Source of the DNA: JACQNR01 sp049515175
GTDB taxonomy: Bacteria > Acidobacteriota > Terriglobia > UBA7540
NCBI GenBank assembly: GCA_049515175.1
Contig: JBEKUI010000023.1
Location: 1 to 26,279 of the forward strand
Reading direction: 5' to 3'
DNA: 26,279 nt
Part shown: piece after piece, positions 1 through 6,706 of the stretch
Position numbering within the stretch: the first letter of the stretch is position 1
Layout: every line of letters begins with the position of its first letter
The notes under the pieces: model-generated
What the model was told of the DNA's origin: nothing
Database searches by the model: none
Seen by the model: only the letters and a program-made list of their open reading frames with translations
Position numbers and translations under genes: made by a program

Positions 1-90
1 AGGAGCCTGTTCCACCGCCTCACCCGCGCTTGCCTCAGCACCAACACCATCACCTACAAAGACTTAGTGGCAGAACCGGAGCTAGCTTGA
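1..90 (+). CDS. 3' end of an unrecognised gene (partial)
   Basis: Frame 1 is open from the window edge for 29 codons and ends at a TGA at 88-90. The visible C-terminus reads ...RLTRACLSTNT...VAEPELA. I do not recognise the family, and the fragment is too short to assign a function. It could be the true end of an upstream gene on the same strand as phoH, or chance open frame in GC-rich DNA. The sigma-70-type promoter at 259-287 suggests that whatever ends here is not the main source of phoH transcription. Confidence 0.3.
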   Translation, partial: RSLFHRLTRACLSTNTITYKDLVAEPELA

Positions 91-402
91 TATTCACATC
101 TCGAGGAACGAAGCCAGAATGTCATTGATAACAAAGAGCAAGGACAGATTGTCTGCGTCGCTTAATGAGACAGATGAGACGTTGCCTACCCGCTGGGCTG
201 CGCTCGGTTTCCTCTGCAACAAGCGTGGCGTGGACCATCGCCCGGAGCTCAGCCTGCCTTGACATTCGAGAGGCGTTTCGCTACCGTAAAATGACCGATG
301 ATTCACGACCGCTCCTGTGCCAGCGTCGATTTCGCTTGCCCCTCTCTCCGCTCCGGATGCCGTGAGGAATAAGCAGGAGGATTGGCGCGACATGCGTGCG
401 CT
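91..402. other. Gene-poor leader upstream of phoH
   Basis: About 310 bases lie between the partial upstream frame and the phoH ATG. No reading frame here resembles a known protein; the open frames on both strands are short or run antisense into phoH. The stretch contains a candidate sigma-70 promoter at 259-287 and a GGAGG element at 376-380. The roughly 110-base predicted 5' untranslated region shows no structure I can match to a known riboswitch. Confidence 0.5.
259..287 (+). promoter_or_regulatory. Candidate sigma-70 promoter for the phoH-ybeY-corC-era operon
   Basis: A perfect -35 box TTGACA (259-264) is followed by a 17-base spacer and the -10 box TACCGT (282-287), which keeps the key T, A and final T. 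Transcription would start near 294, leaving a leader of about 110 bases before phoH. It is the only well-spaced consensus pair in the gap. The call is from sequence match only. Confidence 0.5.
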
Positions 403-1413
403 ATGAAGACAAGTGTCCGAATTCGTGAGGGTGTCGCCAATCTGTTTGGCACGCTGGACGAGAACCTGAAATTCCTCGAGAAGTCGCTCCAGGTTTCGAC
501 GCACCTCGGGGATGAGACGCTGGACATCGAGGGCGCGGACGCGAACGTGCGCCGGGCGGAGCGGCTAGTGGAGGATTACACGGAACTCGTGGACCGGGGG
601 GCGCGCTTCGAGAGCGCCGACGTGCAAGCCTATCTGCGCATCATGAGTGAGGATCCCGAGGCCACGCTGAAGGGACTCGTAGAAGCGGGGCGGGCGCGCA
701 GTTTCGGCAAGAAGACGGTGACGCCGAAGAGCCTGAACCAACGCCGCTACGTGGACGCGATCGAGAAGCACGACATGGTGTTCGGCATCGGGCCCTCGGG
801 GACGGGTAAGACCTACCTTGCCGTGGCGATGGCGGTGGAGGCGTTGCAGACCAAGGAAGTGAGCCGGATCATTCTGGCTCGCCCGGCGGTGGAAGCGGGG
901 GAGCGGCTAGGGTACCTGCCCGGCACGCTGCAGGAGAAGATCAACCCATATTTGCGGCCGCTCTATGATGCGCTTTACGACGTGCTCGATCCCGACCGCG
1001 TGGAGCGCTACCTGGAGAAGAGCATCATCGAGATCGCTCCCATCGCGTTCATGCGCGGGCGGACGCTCAACGATGCCTTTGTGATTCTCGACGAGGCGCA
1101 GAACACCACGAGCGAGCAGATGAAGATGTTCCTGACGCGGCTGGGCTTCAACTCCAAGGCGGTGATCACCGGCGACATCACGCAGGTTGATTTGCCCAAC
1201 GGCCGCCGCTCGGGGTTGATGGAAGCGAGAGACGTCGTGGGCAGGGTCGAAGGCATCAGCTTCATTTACTTCACCGAGCGCGATGTGGTGCGTCACAGCC
1301 TGGTGCAGCGCATTATCCGCGCCTACGAAGAATTCGACCGCAGCAAGGCGGCTGCGGAAGGCAATGGGAAAGCGCGGCCGAGGGACGAAAAGAGATCAGT
1401 GATCAGTGAATAG
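403..1413 (+). CDS. phoH: PhoH family ATPase
   Basis: This is a cytoplasmic P-loop ATPase of the PhoH family, 336 residues from the chosen ATG. The N-terminal ~100 residues form a small KH-like region. The ATPase domain follows, with Walker A GPSGTGKT at residues 130-137 and Walker B VILDEAQN at 227-234. The spacing LARPAVEAGERLGYLPG after Walker A is typical of PhoH. The family is linked to RNA metabolism and often sits beside ybeY, as here; its exact reaction is unsettled. The start is uncertain. An in-frame TTG at 382 lies only one base after GGAGG (376-380), too close for normal initiation, while the ATG at 403 lies 22 bases away, which is long. I prefer 403 because the family N-terminus fits. 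The gene ends within a run of GATCAGT-like heptamers, which encode its last few residues. Confidence 0.93.
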   Translation: MKTSVRIREGVANLFGTLDENLKFLEKSLQVSTHLGDETLDIEGADANVRRAERLVEDYTELVDRGARFESADVQAYLRIMSEDPEATLKGLVEAGRARSFGKKTVTPKSLNQRRYVDAIEKHDMVFGIGPSGTGKTYLAVAMAVEALQTKEVSRIILARPAVEAGERLGYLPGTLQEKINPYLRPLYDALYDVLDPDRVERYLEKSIIEIAPIAFMRGRTLNDAFVILDEAQNTTSEQMKMFLTRLGFNSKAVITGDITQVDLPNGRRSGLMEARDVVGRVEGISFIYFTERDVVRHSLVQRIIRAYEEFDRSKAAAEGNGKARPRDEKRSVISE

Positions 1414-1428
1414 TGGACCGTGTTCACG
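1394..1428. repeat. Degenerate heptamer repeat at the phoH-ybeY junction
   Basis: Two exact copies of GATCAGT (1394-1400 and 1401-1407) are followed in phase by GAATAGT (1408-1414), GGACCGT (1415-1421) and GTTCACG (1422-1428), which look like decaying copies. The repeat covers the phoH stop codon (1411-1413) and the alternative GTG start of ybeY at 1406. It may come from slippage of a short repeat common in the genome. Confidence 0.5.
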
Positions 1429-1444
1429 ATTCACCGTCGGCCCT

Positions 1445-1963
1445 ATGGTTTTGAATCGCCAGCGGCGCGTCGGCGTAGATGTCGCAAGAGCGCGGGCCTT
1501 TGCGCGGCGCTTGCGGGTGGCACTGATGCTGGGGGGGCGGGATTTCAACGTCTGCCTGGTTGACGATGGCGCGATGGCCCGGCTGAACGCCGCCTTTCGC
1601 GGCAAAGACGCAGCCACGGATGTTCTCTCCTTCCCGTGGACGGAAGCGAAAGCGAGAAGTGGCCGCGCGCCCAAGAAGGGCACCCGGCGAAGCGCGGGCA
1701 GGGAAGGCGGCGACCGCGAGTTTGATGGTTTCCTTGGCGACGTGGTGATCTCCGTGGAGACGGCGCGGCGCAACGCGCGTGTGGAGGGACATTCGACGGC
1801 GAACGAAATCCGCTGGCTGATTCTCCACGGGCTATTGCACCTGCTCGGCTACAATCATGAGACCGACCGAGGCGAGATGACCGCGCTGGAACTGGCGCTC
1901 CGCGAGCGGCTGAGCATCGCAGGCGGCGCGCGGCGGCGCCGACGACGGGCGCGGAAAAGCTAG
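1445..1963 (+). CDS. ybeY: Endoribonuclease YbeY (16S rRNA 3' maturation)
   Basis: YbeY is a zinc-dependent single-strand endoribonuclease involved in 16S rRNA 3' processing and ribosome quality control. The 172-residue product shows TDVLSFP (residues 58-64) and the zinc motif HGLLHLLGYNH with H128, H132 and H138; the usual Asp before the last His is Asn here. A basic insertion (about residues 68-94) sits between the SFP and GD elements, and the C-terminus ends in a run of six arginines (GARRRRRRARKS). These make it longer than the ~155-residue norm. The start is chosen at ATG 1445; an in-frame GTG at 1406 would add 13 residues but overlaps the end of phoH. No clear ribosome binding site precedes 1445, so translation may be coupled to phoH. 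The next gene starts 3 bases after the stop. Confidence 0.93.
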   Translation: MVLNRQRRVGVDVARARAFARRLRVALMLGGRDFNVCLVDDGAMARLNAAFRGKDAATDVLSFPWTEAKARSGRAPKKGTRRSAGREGGDREFDGFLGDVVISVETARRNARVEGHSTANEIRWLILHGLLHLLGYNHETDRGEMTALELALRERLSIAGGARRRRRRARKS

Positions 1964-1966
1964 ACT

Positions 1967-3244
1967 ATGATTCTGACGGCCATTTGGGTGTTGATGCTGC
2001 TTGGCCTGCTCCTTTGGGGGTCGGTGGCGTCGTATCTTCGCCTGCTGAGCCGCCGCCTGACGACGCTCGGAGTGCGCCGGCTCTTCACCCCGCAGGCCCA
2101 AGGGCGTCTGCAAGCCGACCGCGAGCGCGTCGGTGTCTCGATGTCAACCCTGCACGGCGTGGCGATGCACCTGTTCGCGGTGGGGCTGACAGGGCTCTTC
2201 TTCTATCGCCGCCCGGGCCATATTCTGGAAAACCTGAGCACCTCGCTGGTGATCGTCCTGCTCGTGATCGCCATTGTGGATCAGTTGATTCCCTTCATCC
2301 TGGTGGCGCGGCACGACGAGCCGGAAGTCATTTTGCAGAAATGGATGCCCTTCATGCGGCTCTGCGTTTATCTGGCTTTGCCGCTGACCTTTCCGATTCT
2401 GGTTTCGACGACGATTGCACGCCTCCTTGAACCCGTGGCGGAAAAGGACGAGCCGCCCACGGCGCAGGAGAACCTCCAGGAGTTCATCGAGACCGGCCAG
2501 CAGGAAGGCCTGATCGAGAAGAGCGAGGGCGATCTGATCCAGTCGGTCGTGCAGTTCACCGACACCGTGGTGCGCGAAGTCATGACGCCGCGGCCGGAGA
2601 TTGCGGCCATCGAAATCAACGCGCCGGCGGAGGAATTGCGCCGCCTGCTGCGCGAAAAGCGCCTCACGCGTTACCCCGTCTATGCCGGGCAGCTCGATCA
2701 GATCGAAGGGATTGTGAACGTGCGCGACCTCATGGAGCTTCCGCCCGATGAACAATCGAAAGTGACCATCCGGTCGCTGGTCCGCCCGGTGCCCTTCGTG
2801 CCTGAAACCAAGCGAATCCGTGAACTGCTCAGAGACCTCCAGCAAACCACGACTCAGATGGCCATCGTGATCGACGAATACGGCAGCGTATCGGGCCTGG
2901 TGACGATCGAAGACATGGTGGAAGAGATCGTGGGTGAAATCCGCGACGAGCGGGAGCCTCACGCGAAAGATATCGTGAAGGAGAGCGCCACGACTTATCT
3001 GATCGCCGGCAACACCGAACTGGGGCGGGTGGCCGAGGAGCTGCACACCGAACTCGAGGGCGGCGACTATTCCACCATCGCCGGGCTGTTGCTCACCCAC
3101 CTCGGTCATGTGCCGCAGATCGGGGAAAGCACCAGGGTGGGCGACCTGGCCTTCGAAATCCTCGACGCGAACCGGCGGACGGTGGTCAAGGTCCGCGCTT
3201 ATCTCCCGCCTTCGCAACCGCCCGCATCTTCTCCCCATGCCTAG
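1967..3244 (+). CDS. CorC/HlyC-type membrane protein with paired CBS domains
   Basis: This 425-residue inner-membrane protein belongs to the hemolysin C/CorC (CNNM-like) group. Hydrophobic segments at about residues 4-22, 65-80, 90-113 and 130-150 form a membrane domain, though it is a weak match to the usual DUF21 domain. The soluble part starts with VMTPR (205-209), the standard entry to the first CBS domain (about 204-262). The second CBS domain (about 270-327) contains VIDEYGSVSGLVT, and a CorC_HlyC domain follows (about 340-415). The family is tied to divalent cation (magnesium or cobalt) efflux and homeostasis; substrate cannot be read from sequence. The gene lies between ybeY and era, an order common in bacteria, and its end overlaps the era start by 8 bases, implying translational coupling. 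Confidence 0.87.
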   Translation: MILTAIWVLMLLGLLLWGSVASYLRLLSRRLTTLGVRRLFTPQAQGRLQADRERVGVSMSTLHGVAMHLFAVGLTGLFFYRRPGHILENLSTSLVIVLLVIAIVDQLIPFILVARHDEPEVILQKWMPFMRLCVYLALPLTFPILVSTTIARLLEPVAEKDEPPTAQENLQEFIETGQQEGLIEKSEGDLIQSVVQFTDTVVREVMTPRPEIAAIEINAPAEELRRLLREKRLTRYPVYAGQLDQIEGIVNVRDLMELPPDEQSKVTIRSLVRPVPFVPETKRIRELLRDLQQTTTQMAIVIDEYGSVSGLVTIEDMVEEIVGEIRDEREPHAKDIVKESATTYLIAGNTELGRVAEELHTELEGGDYSTIAGLLLTHLGHVPQIGESTRVGDLAFEILDANRRTVVKVRAYLPPSQPPASSPHA

Positions 3245-4139
3245 TGCTGCGCACAAATCCGGCTTTGTGGCTCTGGTGGGCCGTCCCAATGCGGGGAAGA
3301 GCACGCTCATCAACGCCCTGGTCGGCTCGAAGGTTTCGATTGTCACCCCGGTTCCGCAGACCACCCGCAACCGCATCCTGGGCGTCGTGCACCGTCCCGA
3401 GGCGCAGGTGGTGCTCATGGACACGCCTGGGATTCACAAGCCTCTCTCGCGCATGAACGAGCAGATGATGCGCTTCGTCCGCCAGGCGCTCGACGAGCGC
3501 GACCTCGCCGTTTTGATCGTCGACGCAGCGGAGAGGTTCGGTCGCGGCGATCAGTTCGCCATCGACCTCCTCAAGGAATACGCGCCCCGGACCATCCTGG
3601 CGCTCAACAAGATCGACCGCGTGCGCAAGAGCAGCTTGCTGCCGTTGATTGGCCGGTACGCGCAGCTTTACGACTTCGAGGAGATCTTCCCCATCTCGGC
3701 GCTCAAGGGCGAGGGTTTGGAGGAGATGCTGGGAGCTATCATTCAGCGCCTCCCCGAAGGCCCGGCGTATTTTCCCGAGGATATCTACACCGACCAACCG
3801 GAGCGATTTCTCGCGACGGAGATTATCCGCGAGAAAATCATCTCCCAGACGCGCCAGGAGCTGCCTTACGTGACCGCGGTCCTGCTGGACAGCTTCGAAG
3901 AGGGCGAGGCACTGACGCGCATTCAGGCCACCATCGTCGTCGAGAGGGATACGCAGAAGGCCATCGTCATCGGCGCGGGCGGGCAGCGAATCAAGGAGAT
4001 TGGCACCGCGGCACGGGTCGAACTGGAAAGACTCTTTCCCCCCAAGGTCTTTGTCGAGCTTTTCGTGCGCGTGGAGCCGAACTGGCGCGACGACCGCGGC
4101 GTTGTGGCGGCGCTCGATTACCGTCAGGAAGGGCAGTAA
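3237..4139 (+). CDS. era: GTPase Era (30S ribosome assembly)
   Basis: Era is an essential GTPase that binds the 3' end of 16S rRNA during 30S assembly. The product is 300 residues, the normal length. The G domain shows G1 GRPNAGKS (15-22), G2 in QTTRNR (41-46), G3 DTPG (62-65), G4 NKID (124-127) and G5 SALKG (154-158). The C-terminal KH domain carries IVIGAGGQRIKEIG (about 243-256). The start at 3237 lies within the end of the upstream CBS gene, an 8-base overlap, and gives the usual MPSAAHKSGFVALVG beginning. Function fits YbeY in the same operon, since both act on the 16S rRNA 3' end. A GC-rich hairpin at 4156-4190 may end the operon. Confidence 0.97.
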   Translation: MPSAAHKSGFVALVGRPNAGKSTLINALVGSKVSIVTPVPQTTRNRILGVVHRPEAQVVLMDTPGIHKPLSRMNEQMMRFVRQALDERDLAVLIVDAAERFGRGDQFAIDLLKEYAPRTILALNKIDRVRKSSLLPLIGRYAQLYDFEEIFPISALKGEGLEEMLGAIIQRLPEGPAYFPEDIYTDQPERFLATEIIREKIISQTRQELPYVTAVLLDSFEEGEALTRIQATIVVERDTQKAIVIGAGGQRIKEIGTAARVELERLFPPKVFVELFVRVEPNWRDDRGVVAALDYRQEGQ

Positions 4140-4155
4140 CCGTTACCGGAAGAAC

Positions 4156-4190
4156 CGCCCCGACCTGGCCGCGGCCGCTCCAGGCGGGCG
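4156..4190 (+). terminator. Possible weak terminator after era
   Basis: Two nested stems, CGCCC (4156-4160)/GGGCG (4186-4190) and CCTGG (4164-4168)/CCAGG (4180-4184), enclose an 11-base GC-rich loop. CTCTTT follows. The U-rich tail is short, so termination may be partial. It lies 17 bases after the era stop. Confidence 0.35.
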
Positions 4191-4194
4191 CTCT

Positions 4195-4224
4195 TTGACT
4201 CCGACGGTTCGCATTTGTTAAGCT
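4195..4224 (+). promoter_or_regulatory. Candidate promoter of the GH16 gene
   Basis: TTGACT (4195-4200, five of six consensus bases) is followed by an 18-base spacer and TAAGCT (4219-4224), which keeps the T, A and final T of the -10 box. Transcription would start about 100 bases before the GH16 ATG. It is a sequence match only and overlaps the tail of the possible era terminator. Confidence 0.35.
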
Positions 4225-4328
4225 TGGCGCACTCGTATCGAGCCGGGCTTGGACAGCGGGACGTCGAGTGGATTCCTGCGGCAGCGGCCGCGGCACATTC
4301 GTCCTGAGGTTGGGGGAAGGGGGTAAGC

Positions 4329-5144
4329 ATGGGTCAGCACAAGACACGTGTCCATTCACTCGGGGCATTGTTCCTCATGCTGGGAGGCCTCCTGGCCGGC
4401 GCGGTGGTTGCCGCCGGGGCAGGCAAACCCACTTCCGCGTGGACGGATGACTTCACCAATGGCATTAACAAAAGCTTCTGGGTCATTGCGAATGGAAGCG
4501 CCCCTGGCTATGTCCCCAATGTCCACAAAGGTTATTACCAACCCAACGACGTAAGCGTGGCCAACGGCATCGTCACCATGCGGCTGACGCAGGAATACGG
4601 CACGGTCGATACCAACCCTTCCGGCGTGATCTCGCGCGGCGCGCTTCTCTACTCGAAGAAGACCTACGGCTACGGAACCTACCACTGGCGGATGCGGATG
4701 TCCTCGACGGCAGCTTCGCCCACGGCCTCCGGAACTCCAGTTTCCGGCAGCGTGTCGGCGGGATTCAATTACGTCAACAACTCGCAAACTGAGATCGACT
4801 TTGAGTTCTCGGCTCTGGACCCCAATTCGCTTTTCCTGGTCAACTGGTTGAATACGACTCCATCGTCGGGCCCCACGGATTATAACGAGACTTACACCGA
4901 GCTCACGCGGCCTGATTCAACCAGCGGGTTCCATACCTATACGTTCGTCTGGCAGCCCGGACAGATTACGTACTCCATCGACAACGTTGTGCAAGACATC
5001 CATACTTCCAACGTGCCCAAAGCGCCGGCGTATTTCATGATTAACCATTGGGGTACCAACAGCGACAACTGGGGAGGTGGGGCCACGGTGGGCACAACGC
5101 GCTACGCCTACATCGATTGGGTTAGCTACACGCCGCTCCCCTAA
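4329..5144 (+). CDS. Secreted glycoside hydrolase family 16 (predicted beta-glucanase-like)
   Basis: This is a predicted secreted polysaccharide hydrolase of family GH16, which cleaves beta-1,3 or beta-1,4 glucans, galactans or xyloglucans by a retaining mechanism. The 271-residue protein begins with a signal peptide: basic residues, then a hydrophobic core at about 11-29, with cleavage likely near AGA-GKP. The catalytic signature TEIDFEF gives E155, D157 and E159, the full ExDxE triad. GYGTYHWRMRM (114-124) and the ending YIDWVSYTPLP match the jelly-roll edges of the family, and TYTFVWQPGQITYSIDN (204-219) is the usual W-x-P segment. Substrate cannot be told. A G-rich ribosome binding site (around 4311-4322) precedes the ATG. 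The gene stands alone between era and the convergent ntrX, with a candidate promoter of its own. Confidence 0.82.
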   Translation: MGQHKTRVHSLGALFLMLGGLLAGAVVAAGAGKPTSAWTDDFTNGINKSFWVIANGSAPGYVPNVHKGYYQPNDVSVANGIVTMRLTQEYGTVDTNPSGVISRGALLYSKKTYGYGTYHWRMRMSSTAASPTASGTPVSGSVSAGFNYVNNSQTEIDFEFSALDPNSLFLVNWLNTTPSSGPTDYNETYTELTRPDSTSGFHTYTFVWQPGQITYSIDNVVQDIHTSNVPKAPAYFMINHWGTNSDNWGGGATVGTTRYAYIDWVSYTPLP

Positions 5145-5177
5145 CCGCACACCACACTGCCGCCGTTCACCGCTTGC

Positions 5178-5206
5178 CGGGAAAGATCCACATCATGTGA
5201 TTCCCG
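5178..5206. terminator. Hairpin between convergent GH16 and ntrX genes
   Basis: CGGGAA (5178-5183) pairs with TTCCCG (5201-5206), and an inner CACA/TGTG stem closes a small loop. It lies 34 bases after the GH16 stop and 34 bases beyond the ntrX stop. There is no U tract on either strand, so it is a possible shared 3' end rather than a clear intrinsic terminator. Confidence 0.3.
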
Positions 5207-5240
5207 CTTGGCCGGGAGAGTTTGCGGATCGAATCCCCGC

Positions 5241-6623
5241 CTACTCGCCGGTGGAGATCCCGAGGGACTTCATCTTGCGATAGAGGTGGCTGCGTTCCAG
5301 GCCCAGAACCTCCGCGGCGCGGCTGACATTGCCCTGGCTCTCTTCCAGCTTGCGGAGGATGTAGTCGCGTTCATAGGCGGCGCGCGCCTCTTGCAGAGTG
5401 GCGAATCCGGAACTGCGCGGCGCGTGGTTGCCGGCGCGGGAGGCCTGGGGACGCGCATGATCGTGATGCAGGGCGGGGGGAAGGTGGCGGCGCTCGATGC
5501 GCTCGCCGGGGACCATGATGACCAGGCGCTCGATGAGGTTCTTCAGTTCGCGCACGTTGCCCGGCCAGCGGTATTTGAGCAGGACTTCCAGCGCCGCGTC
5601 GGAGAGCTGCTTGGGCCGGCGTCCGTAAGCGCGCGCGTACTCGGCGAGAAAGTGCGTGGCGAGCGCCGGGATATCCTCGGGATGCTCGCGCAGGGCCGGG
5701 ACGTAAAAAGGAATCACGTTGAGCCGGAAAAAGAGGTCCTCGCGGAAGTTACCTTTCTGGATTTCCTCTTCGAGGTGCTTGTTGGTGGCGGCGAGCACAC
5801 GCACATCGACGGTGAGGTTGTGACCCGCGCCCACGGGGGTGAAACGCTGCTCTTCCAGCACGCGGAGGACTTTGGACTGGGTTCGCAGGCTCATGTCGCC
5901 CACTTCGTCGAGAAAGAGGGTCCCGCCGTCCGCTTGCTCGAACTTGCCGACCTTGTCTTCTAGCGCGCCTGTGAAGGAGCCTTTGAGATGCCCGAAGAGC
6001 TCACTCTCGATCAGTTCCTCGGGGATGGCAGCGCAGTTGACCTCCACGAAAGGCTTGTCGGCGCGCGGGCTCATCAGGTGGAGGGCGTGAGCCACGAGCT
6101 CCTTCCCCGTGCCGCTCTCGCCATAAACCAGCACCCGCCCCGCGGTGGGCGCCGCCAGCCCCAATTGCTGGCGCAGGGCTTTCATCGGGATGCTGTCGCC
6201 GATGATGCGATATTGGCCGTGCAATTCCTCCCGCAACTCGCGGTTCTGGACGGCAAGGTCGAGCTGGGCGAGGGCGTGTTTGAGCGTCAGCAGGGTCTTC
6301 TCGACGGAAAGTGGCTTTTCGATGAAGTCGAAGGCGCCGAGCTTCGTGGCGCGAACGGCCGTCTCGATGGAGCCGTGTCCGGAAATCATGATGACGATGG
6401 GAGGGGTAGGGAGAGCGCGGATCTTCTCCAGTGCCTGCAAACCGTCGATCCCGGGCAGCCAGATGTCGAGGAGGACGACGTCGCAGCGCTTTTTCCCCAG
6501 GAGGTCGAGGCAGGCTTCGCCGCTTCCTACCGCCTCGGCGTGGTAGCCTTCGTCGCGCAGTACACTGCCGAGCGACTGGCGGATGCCTTCTTCGTCGTCA
6601 ACAATCAAAATCGAATAGCGCAT
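5241..6623 (-). CDS. ntrX: NtrX/NtrC-type sigma-54-dependent response regulator
   Basis: This is a cytoplasmic transcription activator acting with sigma-54, paired with the kinase NtrY just upstream. The 460-residue protein has three parts. The receiver domain (1-120) has acidic D9/D10, phosphoacceptor D53 and K103. The AAA+ domain (about 138-370) has Walker A GESGTGKE (168-175), Walker B GGTLFLDE (233-240) and the sigma-54 contact loop at 215-220, which reads GSFTGA instead of GAFTGA. A Fis-type helix-turn-helix lies at about 432-453 (SRAAEVLGLERSHLYRK). The start is the ATG at 6623; a TTG at 6653 would add ten residues but MRYSILIVDD is the normal beginning. NtrYX pairs are known from nitrogen, redox and envelope control; the target here cannot be read. 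The target promoters are not evident in this window. Confidence 0.9.
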   Translation of the reverse strand: MRYSILIVDDEEGIRQSLGSVLRDEGYHAEAVGSGEACLDLLGKKRCDVVLLDIWLPGIDGLQALEKIRALPTPPIVIMISGHGSIETAVRATKLGAFDFIEKPLSVEKTLLTLKHALAQLDLAVQNRELREELHGQYRIIGDSIPMKALRQQLGLAAPTAGRVLVYGESGTGKELVAHALHLMSPRADKPFVEVNCAAIPEELIESELFGHLKGSFTGALEDKVGKFEQADGGTLFLDEVGDMSLRTQSKVLRVLEEQRFTPVGAGHNLTVDVRVLAATNKHLEEEIQKGNFREDLFFRLNVIPFYVPALREHPEDIPALATHFLAEYARAYGRRPKQLSDAALEVLLKYRWPGNVRELKNLIERLVIMVPGERIERRHLPPALHHDHARPQASRAGNHAPRSSGFATLQEARAAYERDYILRKLEESQGNVSRAAEVLGLERSHLYRKMKSLGISTGE

Positions 6624-6706
6624 AAGAGTTCGACGTTCTGAATACGACTCCAATCAGCTTGGCGAGTTCCGTGCCGCGCTAGTATGCGGAACCCACGGCG
6701 TGAGAT

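Noticed and set aside
94..504. Minus-strand open frame upstream of and across the phoH start
   Set aside because: It overlaps the start of phoH and reads as shadow sequence without known motifs; the phoH promoter lies inside it.
2144..3424. Long open frame antisense to the CBS-domain gene and era
   Set aside because: No domain match, strongly skewed composition, and the opposite strand encodes recognised proteins throughout.
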